Shown here piece after piece: positions 29,584-38,079 of a stretch of DNA of 64,000 nt; the first letter of the stretch is position 1, and the number at the start of each line of letters is the position of its first letter. The notes beneath the pieces were generated by a model. That model saw only the letters and a program-made list of their open reading frames with translations. It had not been told where the DNA came from and searched no databases. Origin of the DNA: Pollutibacter soli (GTDB lineage: Bacteria > Bacteroidota > Bacteroidia > Chitinophagales > Chitinophagaceae); NCBI GenBank assembly GCA_029269725.1, contig JARJHS010000001.1:868001-932000 (forward strand), read 5' to 3'. Made by a program: the position numbers and the translations under genes.

Positions 29584-30569
29584 CGTGGGATTTCTGCAGA
29601 CTGGATCATCAATTTTATGACATCATCTGTAGTAACACCCTCCATTTCCTTCTCAGGTGTCAGAATAATACGATGACGCAAAACCGGTGGAAGCACACTG
29701 ATAATGTCATCGGGAGTGACGAAATCACGCCCATGCATAGCCGCCATTGCTTTTGAAGCATTCAGCACCGCAATGGTGGCACGCGGCGATGCACCCAGGT
29801 ATATGGCTTTGTTATTTCTTGTTGATGTGATCAGTCCTGCAATAAAACGCAGCAGTTTCTCTTCTACATGCAGCATTCGTATCTGTTGCTGAAGAAAAAG
29901 AATTTGGTCTCTGTTCAAGACAGGCTGGATCTGATCGAGCTGGGTTCCGTGCTGCATTTCATGATGTCCTTTCAGGATGCCAACTTCCTCTTCGAGGTTA
30001 GGATAAGGAACGTTGATCTTGAAGAGAAACCTGTCCAGCTGCGCTTCAGGTAAACGATAAGTACCTTCATGTTCAACAGGATTCTGGGTTGCAACTACCA
30101 TGAACGGCAAATGCATCGGGTGTGTTTTTCCGTCTACTGTTGCCTGACGTTCCTCCATCACTTCAAACAATGCGGCCTGCGTTTTGGCCGGTGACCGGTT
30201 GATCTCATCGATCAGAACGATACCGCTGAAAATCGGACCAGGTCTGAATTCAAATCCTGAATCGCGCGGGTTGAAGATAGTAGTGCCTAACACATCACTC
30301 GGCATAAGATCCGGCGTAAACTGTATCCGGGAAAATGGAATTTCCAATGATCGCGCGAGCAATTTTGCAGTCAGCGTTTTCGCAACTCCCGGCACGCCTT
30401 CAATCAGCACATGTCCGTTGCTTAGTATCGCAGCGATGAGTTGATCGATCATCTGCGTCTGGCCGACAATGATTTTTCCAACTTCCTGTTTGATTTTATT
30501 TACCGCTTCAAATAGAACCGAAAGATCTGTTCTTGATTCGAAAACGGGTTCGTCCTGTTGTTCTATCAT
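29580..30569 (-). CDS. MoxR family AAA+ ATPase
   Basis: A 329-residue cytoplasmic ATPase. Walker A GVPGVAKT (58-65), Walker B VLIDE (118-122), sensor 1 VATQNPVEHEG and GASPRATIAVLNASKA (sensor 2 region) are all intact, and the length is standard. MoxR ATPases remodel or insert cofactors into target complexes with VWA-domain partners; the partner here is the DUF58 protein encoded directly downstream with a 4-base overlap. It also overlaps the upstream DUF4350 gene by four bases. Confidence 0.95.
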   Translation of the reverse strand: MIEQQDEPVFESRTDLSVLFEAVNKIKQEVGKIIVGQTQMIDQLIAAILSNGHVLIEGVPGVAKTLTAKLLARSLEIPFSRIQFTPDLMPSDVLGTTIFNPRDSGFEFRPGPIFSGIVLIDEINRSPAKTQAALFEVMEERQATVDGKTHPMHLPFMVVATQNPVEHEGTYRLPEAQLDRFLFKINVPYPNLEEEVGILKGHHEMQHGTQLDQIQPVLNRDQILFLQQQIRMLHVEEKLLRFIAGLITSTRNNKAIYLGASPRATIAVLNASKAMAAMHGRDFVTPDDIISVLPPVLRHRIILTPEKEMEGVTTDDVIKLMIQSAEIPR

Positions 30570-31777
30570 CCTGTTATTGCTTTTTTAAATTCATCAGCAG
30601 CTTTGCTGAATTGTAGTAATTCTTGTCCGGAAATATAAGTTGATGCCCGAAGCATGTGTATTTGTTGAATGATTGCAGACACCCTTTCTCTCTCCACCCC
30701 CGACCGGGCTGAGAGCTGATCAATAAAAGCATCATCCAGGTTTTGCGTTTGTAGATTGTAATTGGTTCGTATGTGATCAAGAAGGTATGTTACCTTCTTC
30801 AACGCAATGTTGAGGTGATTTCTTTGATTGTAATAAACCCTGGATATAGTTTCTACAAAATCCAGTGTTGCATTTCTCACTGGTAACGCAATCGGTATTA
30901 TTCTTTGTCTGCGCTTGGATTGAAAAAGCAGATATATCAGGATCGTTGCCAACGCCACAAAATACGCATTTCGTAATGCGGGCCTGGAGAGGATCACCCG
31001 TAATGGCGTATCCGAATTTTCAACCGACTGACCATTGCCATATCTTCCGCTGGTATAAAAATCATCCCACAATAATAAGTCTGGCACTTTCGGAAGATAA
31101 GCGAGCACTCCCTCGACATAGGCAACATTATTATCCTTCAGTATAAAGTAGTTTGTAAAAACTTTTGGGGCGGCATGAATGTAAATTACCCCCTCACCAA
31201 TGTTTATCCGGAGAAAGTTCACTTTATTAAAGCTGGTCATTCCCAATACCAGACTCTTTGATGTATCAAATCTGGAGAAATGTCCATCAATCGCATGATC
31301 GGCCAGACTAAAAGATGAATCCTGGCTGAATTCAGGATTGACAAGTGAAATAGCTGGCGGATTTTTTCCGGATGAATCGGTGAAATAATATTCTTCCTGT
31401 TTAAACCCAAGCGTATCCTCTAAACTGCTTGTAAATGACAAAGCGCTGAGGAAAACTGTGTTTCCGTTGGCAACATAATTCAACAATTCATTTTCATCGG
31501 CCTTCGAAGTTTTCAGATCTTTTGTAATGACCACATACACTTCCCCGCTATCTTCATTTTCATTCATGTGGTTGTACATCGGCTCTGAAACGTCAATAAG
31601 GTCCGTTCCAAAAAGTGATTTTGCTTCCTTATGTAAAACGTAAGTACCATAGGGGATTTTATCACGCTTATCAAATGATTCTGTCCAATCAATGGGTTGA
31701 GGACGTTTATACTCTGCCAGGATATACAGGGCCAGTATAGCCAGGATAATGATGATATACCATTTCATCCATTTCAT
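30566..31777 (-). CDS. DUF4350 domain-containing membrane protein
   Basis: A 403-residue protein with an N-terminal membrane span (about 5-20), a domain of about 250 residues (YGTYVLHKEAKSLFG; NELLNYVANGNTVFLSA) typical of DUF4350, which resembles a type 1 glutamine amidotransferase fold, and a second span at about 280-298. The C-terminal 100 residues are cytoplasmic and helical. Genes of this family are found regularly with MoxR and DUF58; the molecular role is unknown. It overlaps the DUF4129 gene by one base and the MoxR gene by four. Confidence 0.8.
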   Translation of the reverse strand: MKWMKWYIIIILAILALYILAEYKRPQPIDWTESFDKRDKIPYGTYVLHKEAKSLFGTDLIDVSEPMYNHMNENEDSGEVYVVITKDLKTSKADENELLNYVANGNTVFLSALSFTSSLEDTLGFKQEEYYFTDSSGKNPPAISLVNPEFSQDSSFSLADHAIDGHFSRFDTSKSLVLGMTSFNKVNFLRINIGEGVIYIHAAPKVFTNYFILKDNNVAYVEGVLAYLPKVPDLLLWDDFYTSGRYGNGQSVENSDTPLRVILSRPALRNAYFVALATILIYLLFQSKRRQRIIPIALPVRNATLDFVETISRVYYNQRNHLNIALKKVTYLLDHIRTNYNLQTQNLDDAFIDQLSARSGVERERVSAIIQQIHMLRASTYISGQELLQFSKAADEFKKAITG

Positions 31778-32493
31778 CAGCTGACCTGTTGATTGAAGTG
31801 ATGAAATATACCTGCTATTTTATGATAGTCTTCTTCGATAGGCATGAATTCTCCATACCAGGCAAACTCATAAAAGCGGGTGAGTTGATTAAACCCACCT
31901 GAAAGTCCTGACTGAGATAACTCTGACGCGTAGTCGATATTGGTTTTATGTGCAGCCCAGCTGATCAATGATCTGTCAGACAATTGTTTCAGTGACTGCA
32001 GGTATTGCAAACGAACAGCTTCGCGATAATCTTTTTCCTCAACAGCTTTGGCAATAGACTTTTTAAAATCAATACCATGAATATCTTCTTCTGAAACGGT
32101 AAATTCTCCAAGCCCGGATTTTTCCCCACGGATCAGCAACCTGATCTTTTCCATACCCACAATTTTCACTACTGCAAAAGAAAGTATTGCTGCTATAATC
32201 GACCAGAACAGAATTCTAAAACTCAGTAAAACACCTTTTTTGTCGAACTGCTTTGCAACCCAGTCCCAGAACCTGATCCAGAAACGATCCCATGCATTCA
32301 GCGTGGGTTCCTTCACTTCGTATTGAAATTCTCTTTTGCTGCGGTAATCTTCCAGGTTGGCTTCTGAAAATGTAGTAACCGTAAGATGACTCGAATCTTT
32401 TTTCAACACAGGCTGCGCCGAAATTTTCCCGGGCAGACTTGTTAAAAAAACAACAACACAGCAAAAGAAAAACAAAAAAATGCGTTGGCTCAT
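31777..32493 (-). CDS. DUF4129 domain-containing membrane protein
   Basis: A 238-residue protein with a signal peptide (ends KISAQ, about residue 27), one membrane span at about 95-117 (ILFWSIIAAILSFAVVKIVGM) and a C-terminal cytoplasmic DUF4129-like domain: DYREAVRLQYLQSLKQLSDRSLI, KTNIDYASEL and FYEFAWYGEF are its typical blocks. DUF4129 domains often occur next to transglutaminase or MoxR/DUF58 genes. Third from last in the operon; six bases separate it from the upstream gene. Confidence 0.8.
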   Translation of the reverse strand: MSQRIFLFFFCCVVVFLTSLPGKISAQPVLKKDSSHLTVTTFSEANLEDYRSKREFQYEVKEPTLNAWDRFWIRFWDWVAKQFDKKGVLLSFRILFWSIIAAILSFAVVKIVGMEKIRLLIRGEKSGLGEFTVSEEDIHGIDFKKSIAKAVEEKDYREAVRLQYLQSLKQLSDRSLISWAAHKTNIDYASELSQSGLSGGFNQLTRFYEFAWYGEFMPIEEDYHKIAGIFHHFNQQVS

Positions 32494-32499
32494 GTAATC

Positions 32500-33411
32500 T
32501 TAATATTGTTCTTCAATCTGTCCATGAGCATCATTGCTGCCCAGCTGGTCGAGTCGTTCATCAAGAGCTGTGCCTTCTTTTTCTTCGCGGAGTGAAAAAT
32601 AATGAATGCCGATACCTACATAAATCAGCAGGTAAAAAATCTGCTGTACAACGGATGAAAGACCGGTAATGAGGAAATATCTTTTTGTGAAAAGACTTTT
32701 ATCTGGTTCGAGAAAGTTTAATGATGAAATGCCGAATATCAGGTTCACGACCATACCGATAATCATTGAGAAAAAATAAAAGATCAGCATTAGTATGATC
32801 AGGAATCCGAAAGTATACCACCATTTCCCCCGGATCAGTGAAAAGCATCTTTGTAACGGAACACCAAAACCATTGGTTTCGATGGTATTGATTGGGTATA
32901 AGAGACTCAGTGAAATCGCGACATAAAAAAATCCGAAGAAAACTACAAGGAAACCAATAATCGGGATGATGGCGATGAATGCAAATCCGCAAAAGATAAT
33001 TCCTGCTATGACGGTGTATCCAAAGTTGGATAAAAGCTTAGGGAAAAACAACTTGCCAATTTCGTTAATCTCGGGTTGTTTGCCCCGATTTTGATCATAC
33101 AGCTTCATATAAAGGTATACGGAAGTCCCGAATGCACCTGCAGATAAAGCATACAGCAGCATTGCGCCAAAAAAAGCAATGATGGAATTGCCGGAAACAC
33201 CTTCCAGGACAGGTGAAGTAAAACCACCGATGTTCTGAAAGAAATCAGCAAACGCACTGGCGCCCACCAATGCTGCCACCAGTAAAAAGGGAACAGCAAA
33301 AACCAGATAGAGCGTAAACAGCTTTTTCCAGTTCAATTTTATAAACTGAATGGTATCACCGAGCGACTGCCCGAAGTCCCTGACTTTACGAAGGGTAAGC
33401 ACTGTGTCCAT
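32500..33411 (-). CDS. polytopic membrane protein of the MoxR operon
   Basis: A 303-residue protein with about six membrane spans (near residues 28-50, 80-105, 125-150, 150-175, 195-230, 250-275) and a short cytoplasmic tail. It resembles the glycerophosphodiester-phosphodiesterase-type membrane domain proteins that accompany SpoIIM and RDD genes, but no catalytic motif is present. Its start overlaps the end of the SpoIIM gene by 26 bases, so both are surely translated from one mRNA. Function unknown. Confidence 0.75.
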   Translation of the reverse strand: MDTVLTLRKVRDFGQSLGDTIQFIKLNWKKLFTLYLVFAVPFLLVAALVGASAFADFFQNIGGFTSPVLEGVSGNSIIAFFGAMLLYALSAGAFGTSVYLYMKLYDQNRGKQPEINEIGKLFFPKLLSNFGYTVIAGIIFCGFAFIAIIPIIGFLVVFFGFFYVAISLSLLYPINTIETNGFGVPLQRCFSLIRGKWWYTFGFLIILMLIFYFFSMIIGMVVNLIFGISSLNFLEPDKSLFTKRYFLITGLSSVVQQIFYLLIYVGIGIHYFSLREEKEGTALDERLDQLGSNDAHGQIEEQY

Positions 33412-34378
33412 GATTTGAATTTAATTGGTGATTACCCAATACTTTTCGCCGCAGCCGGATAGGGTAAATTACAAAATATAATATGATAAATGTCAGGGAA
33501 CCGATAAGGATAAAAAGGCTGAGTCCCAAAGGCATTCCCGTATATCTCGTCACAAAACCTTCAAAGAATGCTGCCACTATAAATACAGGTACCAGGCCGA
33601 TCATAATTTTTATTCCATCTTTTGCACCAAGCATCATGGACTGTATCCTGGTATACGTTCTCGGAAACAGAACGCTGTTCCCCAACACAAGCCCCGCAGC
33701 GCCTGCAATGACTATTGCAGATATCTCCAGGGTACCATGAATAAAAACCACCAATATTGACTCGAAGCCTACCCCTTTTGAGAAAAAGTAATATTCAAAA
33801 GATCCCAGCATGACTCCATTTCTAAACAGATCATAAACCGTACCTACGCCCCATAAAAGACCCATCACAAAAACCCTGAAAGAGACAAAAATATTGTTGA
33901 CCGCGATCATGATAAACATCGTCGTCTGGTCCTGTTGCTTGTATACCCCGAAAGGATCGCCATTTTCGATGTTCTCATTCGTCATATCCACATAACCGTC
34001 GCCAAGAATCAGGCGGATAAAATTATCATCGTAATATGCTGAAAGAATTCCGATCAGAGTAAAACATACAAAGAAAATGAAAGCATAAAGCAATTGTTTC
34101 TGGTAACTGCCCATTAGTAAAGGCAACTCATATTTCCAGAAAGTAATAATTCTGCTCTGTTTTTCTTTTTTGTTTTTATAAATGGAAAGATGAATACGGC
34201 TGGCCAGCCCGTTGAGGTACTTTACAGTTTTACTTTTCGGATAAAATGTGCGCGCAAAAGCCAGATCGTCTGTGAGCCTTACAAAACGTTCAGCCAGCTC
34301 GTCCGGATCTTCGGTAGGGACCTTATCATATTGATCCCAACGCTCCCTGTTCAGTTTCAGAAATAAAGCCTCACGCAT
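33386..34378 (-). CDS. stage II sporulation protein M (SpoIIM) family membrane protein
   Basis: A 330-residue protein, first gene of the operon. The N-terminal 95 residues are cytoplasmic and helical (REALFLKLNRERWDQYD). Membrane spans start at about 98, and the SpoIIM core NNIFVSFRVFVMGLLWGVGTVYDLFRNGVMLG, then FIHGTLEISAIVIAGAAGL, is characteristic. This organism does not look like a spore former; SpoIIM homologues occur across bacteria next to MoxR/DUF58 and RDD genes. A TATATTCG promoter box ends five bases before the ATG, so the transcript may be nearly leaderless. The RDD gene lies divergently 222 bases away. Confidence 0.88.
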   Translation of the reverse strand: MREALFLKLNRERWDQYDKVPTEDPDELAERFVRLTDDLAFARTFYPKSKTVKYLNGLASRIHLSIYKNKKEKQSRIITFWKYELPLLMGSYQKQLLYAFIFFVCFTLIGILSAYYDDNFIRLILGDGYVDMTNENIENGDPFGVYKQQDQTTMFIMIAVNNIFVSFRVFVMGLLWGVGTVYDLFRNGVMLGSFEYYFFSKGVGFESILVVFIHGTLEISAIVIAGAAGLVLGNSVLFPRTYTRIQSMMLGAKDGIKIMIGLVPVFIVAAFFEGFVTRYTGMPLGLSLFILIGSLTFIILYFVIYPIRLRRKVLGNHQLNSNHGHSAYPS

Positions 34379-34383
34379 AAAAA

Positions 34384-34391
34384 CGAATATA
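34384..34391 (-). promoter_or_regulatory. promoter box TATATTCG of the SpoIIM-MoxR-DUF58 operon
   Basis: TAnnTTTG with one change (TTCG). Only five bases lie between the box and the ATG at 34378, implying a start of transcription at or next to the initiation codon. Confidence 0.5.
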
Positions 34392-34600
34392 GATAAAAAC
34401 TGTTAGCTGTTTTTTGCTTTCTCATTGACTGCCAGGCAGAAGCACCAATCGAAATAATATTAGTCCGGCGTTGAAATTTTCCGGAATATATCTATATCAT
34501 CGTTCCGACCAATTAATTGAAAAGCCATTCGTTATATCGCCATTAACTTTCAGCAGTACAAATGGTTTCAACTGCATAAGGTGATATAAATTGCATCTGC

Positions 34601-35323
34601 ATGCAAACAATCAAGATACAAACAACGCAGAATATTGAACTGGAGTATGAACTTGCAGGTATTGGCGACAGGATTATTGCCTATCTCGTGGATGCATCGG
34701 TTTATATCGCATATTTTTTTACTGTATCCATGTTGCTCGGTGTTGCAAGACAATTCGGGAATGATGTGGTTGTTTTTTTCTTTCTTTTGTTGCCGATCAT
34801 GTTTTATCAGCTGCTTTGCGAGGTTTTTCTGAATGGACAAAGCCTGGGGAAGAAAGTTAAAAATATTCGTGTCATCAGTCTGAATGGCAACCAACCTAAT
34901 CTTGCTCAGTACCTCATCCGCTGGATGTTTCGCCTGGTTGATCTGACCATGAGCAGCGGTGTTGTAGCCGTTCTCACCGTCGCACTTTCCGAACGTGCAC
35001 AACGTGTCGGTGATATGCTCGCCGGTACTACAGTGGTAAGAACAAAGGCTTCCACGAGATTCAATGAGACTATATATTCTGAAGCGTCACTCGACTATAT
35101 TCCCCAGTTTGAAGTTGCGGGCAATCTGAGCGAGATGGATATCTCACTGCTTAGAGAAGTCATCAATCGTTACCAGTCCGATCCTACAGGACAGGCGCAG
35201 GTTTTACAAAAAGCATATATCAAAACAAAATCGGTTTTGATGGTCTACGAGGATTACGACCCTCTATATTTTCTGGAAACAGTGATTAAGGATTTTAATA
35301 TGATCACGGGCAAAGCGGAGTAG
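34601..35323 (+). CDS. RDD family membrane protein
   Basis: A 240-residue protein with an RDD domain: ELAGIGDRIIAYLVDASVYIAYFF at about 13-40 with the Arg/Asp pair in the first span, a second span near 50-75, NGQSLGKKVKNIRV (the conserved GK loop) and a third span with LIRWMFRLVDLTMSSG. The last 95 residues are cytoplasmic and charged. RDD proteins are possible transporters or regulators of unclear role. It is divergent from the SpoIIM operon, and this RDD/SpoIIM/MoxR grouping recurs in Bacteroidota, suggesting a joint function. Confidence 0.88.
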   Translation: MQTIKIQTTQNIELEYELAGIGDRIIAYLVDASVYIAYFFTVSMLLGVARQFGNDVVVFFFLLLPIMFYQLLCEVFLNGQSLGKKVKNIRVISLNGNQPNLAQYLIRWMFRLVDLTMSSGVVAVLTVALSERAQRVGDMLAGTTVVRTKASTRFNETIYSEASLDYIPQFEVAGNLSEMDISLLREVINRYQSDPTGQAQVLQKAYIKTKSVLMVYEDYDPLYFLETVIKDFNMITGKAE

Positions 35324-35334
35324 GTTAAAGGTAG

Positions 35335-35362
35335 AACGTATAACGTTGAACGTAAAACGTGA
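35335..35362 (+). repeat. heptameric array, AACGTNN type
   Basis: Units AACGTAT, AACGTTG, AACGTAA, AACGTGA, starting 11 bases after the RDD stop, on its coding strand. Confidence 0.75.
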
Positions 35363-35435
35363 GCCTAAGTGTGTTCAGTCATTTATCACTAATCGTATTT
35401 TCCGGATATTGTAAGAAATCCACGTCCGTAGCGAC

Positions 35436-35463
35436 AAACGTTCAACGTTCTACATTTAACGTT
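35436..35463 (-). repeat. heptameric array, AACGTNN type, minus orientation
   Basis: Plus-strand units AAACGTT, CAACGTT, CTACATT, TAACGTT, ending six bases before the proS stop. It mirrors the array at 35335, so the two form an inverted pair between convergent genes. Confidence 0.75.
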
Positions 35464-35469
35464 AAACCC

Positions 35470-36948
35470 CTAGTATGCGATTGCAAACAGCACTCTCTCC
35501 TTACTCACTTTCCCGCTGTAAATGCATTTGCCTTCTTCCTGCTTATTATTGAGAGGGATACAACGAATAGTTGCCTTTGTTTCTTCCTTTATCTTTTCTT
35601 CCGTTGCGGCGGTGCCGTCCCAATGTGCGGAAACAAATCCGCCTTTTTCGTTTAGTACAGTTTTGAATTCTTCATAACTGTTTACTTCCGTGATATGCGA
35701 TTCGCGGTATTGTTTCGCTCTTTCGAAAAGATTGTTTTGAATTTCTTCCAGCAACTGTACGATATAGATGGGCAATCCATCCATAATCACCTGCTGTTTT
35801 TCTTTAGTATCCCTGCGTGCAACTTCAACAGAATTATTTTCCAGGTCTTTCTGACCAATAGCCAGGCGAACAGGTACACCTTTCATTTCATGCTCGGCAA
35901 ATTTCCATCCGGGTCTTGCATTATCAGAATCATCATATTTAACACGCACGCCATAGTTTTTCAGGCTAAGCATAATTTCTTTCACCTTCTCATCGATGAC
36001 CGCTTTCTGATCCACGCCTTTGTAGATCGGTACGATCACCACCTGCAGCGGAGCAATCTTCGGAGGCAGAACAAGGCCCTGGTCATCGCTGTGTGCCATA
36101 ACGAGGGCACCTATCAATCTTGTGGATGTACCCCAGGAAGTGGCCCAGACGAATTCCTGTTTGTTTTCTTTGGTCAGGTATTTTACATCGAATGCTTTTG
36201 AAAAATTCTGACCAAGAAAATGGGATGTTCCTGCCTGTAAAGCTTTACCATCCTGCATCAGTGCTTCAATACAGTACGTATCCACTGCACCTGCGAATCT
36301 TTCGTTGGGTGTTTTTACACCTTTGATCACCGGTAAAGCCATCCAGTTCTCAACAAATTCAGCATATACATCAAGCATTTTTCGTGTTTCTTCCACCGCT
36401 TCATCCGCTGTGGCATGAGCAGTATGCCCCTCCTGCCAGAGAAATTCTGTTGTGCGCAGAAAAAGCCTTGTACGCATTTCCCATCGGACAACGTTTGCCC
36501 ATTGGTTGATCAGCAGCGGAAGATCACGATATGAATTAATCCAGTCGCGGTAGGCATTCCAGATCACCGTTTCACTGGTAGGGCGTATAATAAGTTCTTC
36601 CTCGAGTTTGGAATCAGGGTCAACCATCAACTGACCTTTTTTTGACGGATCAGTTTTAAGACGGTAGTGTGTTACAACTGCGCATTCTTTGGCAAACCCT
36701 TCGGCATGACCTTCTTCTTTTTCAAGAAAAGTTCGCGGAACAAAAAGAGGGAAATAAGCATTGACATGGCCTGTTTCCTTGAACATTCTGTCCATCTGGT
36801 CCCGCATGTTTTCCCATAAGGCGAATCCATAGGGTTTTATCACCATGCATCCGCGGACTGCTGAATAATCTGCCAGTCCACCTTTAATTACCAGATCATT
36901 ATACCACTGTGAATAGTCAGCAGCCCTCGAAGTTATTTCCTTGCTCAT
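35470..36948 (-). CDS. proS: prolyl-tRNA synthetase (short, eukaryote/archaeon-like class II form)
   Basis: A 492-residue aminoacyl-tRNA synthetase. Class II motifs are clear: [21 protein letters not shown] (motif 1), [24 protein letters not shown] (motif 2) and [24 protein letters not shown] (motif 3). There is no inserted editing domain, the protein ends IAY, and the C-terminal region has a Cys pair. This is the ProRS type 3 form usual in Bacteroidota. The ATG at 36948 was chosen because it matches the family's MSKEITSRA start; an ATT-initiated extension to 36999 has no support. A TACATTTG box lies 99 bases upstream. Confidence 0.95.
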   Translation of the reverse strand: MSKEITSRAADYSQWYNDLVIKGGLADYSAVRGCMVIKPYGFALWENMRDQMDRMFKETGHVNAYFPLFVPRTFLEKEEGHAEGFAKECAVVTHYRLKTDPSKKGQLMVDPDSKLEEELIIRPTSETVIWNAYRDWINSYRDLPLLINQWANVVRWEMRTRLFLRTTEFLWQEGHTAHATADEAVEETRKMLDVYAEFVENWMALPVIKGVKTPNERFAGAVDTYCIEALMQDGKALQAGTSHFLGQNFSKAFDVKYLTKENKQEFVWATSWGTSTRLIGALVMAHSDDQGLVLPPKIAPLQVVIVPIYKGVDQKAVIDEKVKEIMLSLKNYGVRVKYDDSDNARPGWKFAEHEMKGVPVRLAIGQKDLENNSVEVARRDTKEKQQVIMDGLPIYIVQLLEEIQNNLFERAKQYRESHITEVNSYEEFKTVLNEKGGFVSAHWDGTAATEEKIKEETKATIRCIPLNNKQEEGKCIYSGKVSKERVLFAIAY

Positions 36949-37047
36949 GTTTATTGAATCTTTAACATTTGTGGTGCAATGGCCAACGAAAAAAATCACT
37001 CAATTACAAGAGAATTAGAAGGCCATCTTTTAACAAAAAAGACGGCG

Positions 37048-37055
37048 CAAATGTA
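37048..37055 (-). promoter_or_regulatory. promoter box TACATTTG of proS
   Basis: Exact match to TAnnTTTG on the minus strand; one base separates it from the opposite-facing box at 37057. Confidence 0.5.
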
Positions 37056-37056
37056 G

Positions 37057-37064
37057 TAACTTCG
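37057..37064 (+). promoter_or_regulatory. promoter box TAACTTCG of the lipoprotein gene
   Basis: TAnnTTTG with one change, 29 bases before the ATG at 37094. Back to back with the proS box, so the two promoters may exclude each other. Confidence 0.4.
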
Positions 37065-37093
37065 AAATAGTTAATCAATTAAACCTTAGTACG

Positions 37094-37987
37094 ATGAATA
37101 CCCGAATTCTACTCCTGGTTGCTGGTGTTTCAATTTTAACAAGTTGCAGTACCGCATACAAGTCAGGCCAAACGCCGGATGACGTGTATTATTCTCCCGG
37201 AAAAGAAAAGGCGGCATATGTGAGCACAAGTGATAATGGCGATCGCAACGACGGTTACACAGATGTCAGCAGTCGTTATCTCCGTATGAAAGCGGTAAAT
37301 AGAAATCGCTGGTCTGCTTTCGACGATGACTATATGTATTGGAATGATAATCGCTGGAACAATTCATACATGCTTAACAGCTGGTATGGCGGGCCCATGA
37401 GTTCTTTAAGTTTTGGTTATGGCATGGGTTATGGAATGGGGTATTATGGTATGGGATACGGAATGGGCTATGGCATGGGTTATGGTCATAAGGGATACGG
37501 GGGCTATTACGGATATGGAAGCTATAATCCATGGATGTGGAATAATCCCTTTGGCTCGTTCTATTACGGAAATCCTGTGATCATTATCAATCCAAAACCG
37601 GTTTATCGTAACCCGGTCGCTAACGGACCACGTGTGTACAATCTGAACACGTATTCCAATACCGGTAAAAGAGGATACAGCGAATATAATAGTGGCAGGT
37701 ACAATCCTGCACGTTCCGGCAGTAATGCACCGGTGCGTGTATTTGGAAGCACCGGATCAGGCAGCAATGCAGGTAGGGGTGGGCGTTATATTAACACGAA
37801 TTCAAACAGTAACTCTTCCGGTCGCAGCTATAATAACAACAGCAACAGCGGAAGGAATTCAAATCCCGTTCGCACTTTTGACAACAACAGCGGTGGCAGT
37901 CGCAGCAGCGGAAGCTCTTCAGGGAGCAGTTCCGGTAGCAGTGGCGGTAGTGCTCCTGTAAGGTCATTCCCTCGTGGCGGCAGATAA
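37094..37987 (+). CDS. Gly/Tyr/Met-rich and Ser/Asn/Gly-rich lipoprotein
   Basis: A 297-residue predicted lipoprotein with lipobox LTSC (Cys18). Residues about 107-146 are a run of GYGMGY-type repeats rich in Gly, Tyr and Met; about 185-297 are low-complexity Ser/Asn/Gly/Arg with three VR(V/T/S)F motifs. Between them lies NPFGSFYYGNPVIIINPKP. It resembles short prolyl/glycyl-rich secreted lipoproteins of Bacteroidota of unknown role; the Met/Tyr repeats could bind metal or form an extended surface structure, but that is speculation. Its own terminator follows. Its reading frame is certain because the low-complexity code continues to a sharp end. Confidence 0.8.
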   Translation: MNTRILLLVAGVSILTSCSTAYKSGQTPDDVYYSPGKEKAAYVSTSDNGDRNDGYTDVSSRYLRMKAVNRNRWSAFDDDYMYWNDNRWNNSYMLNSWYGGPMSSLSFGYGMGYGMGYYGMGYGMGYGMGYGHKGYGGYYGYGSYNPWMWNNPFGSFYYGNPVIIINPKPVYRNPVANGPRVYNLNTYSNTGKRGYSEYNSGRYNPARSGSNAPVRVFGSTGSGSNAGRGGRYINTNSNSNSSGRSYNNNSNSGRNSNPVRTFDNNSGGSRSSGSSSGSSSGSSGGSAPVRSFPRGGR

Positions 37988-38021
37988 TCCAAAACTCATT
38001 CTGCGGAAATTATCAAATGTT

Positions 38022-38050
38022 GAAGAGCGGTATTCAGGTACCGCTCTTTC
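38022..38050 (+). terminator. terminator of the lipoprotein gene
   Basis: Stem AGAGCGGTA (38024-38032) pairs with TACCGCTCT (38039-38047) around TTCAGG; a short T-rich tail follows. It may be leaky into the next gene 30 bases on. Confidence 0.75.
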
Positions 38051-38079
38051 TTCAATATCTTATCTAATCATCATCGACA

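Noticed and set aside
33386..34378. SpoIIM as evidence of sporulation
   Set aside because: The family occurs widely outside spore formers, and no other sporulation gene is seen.
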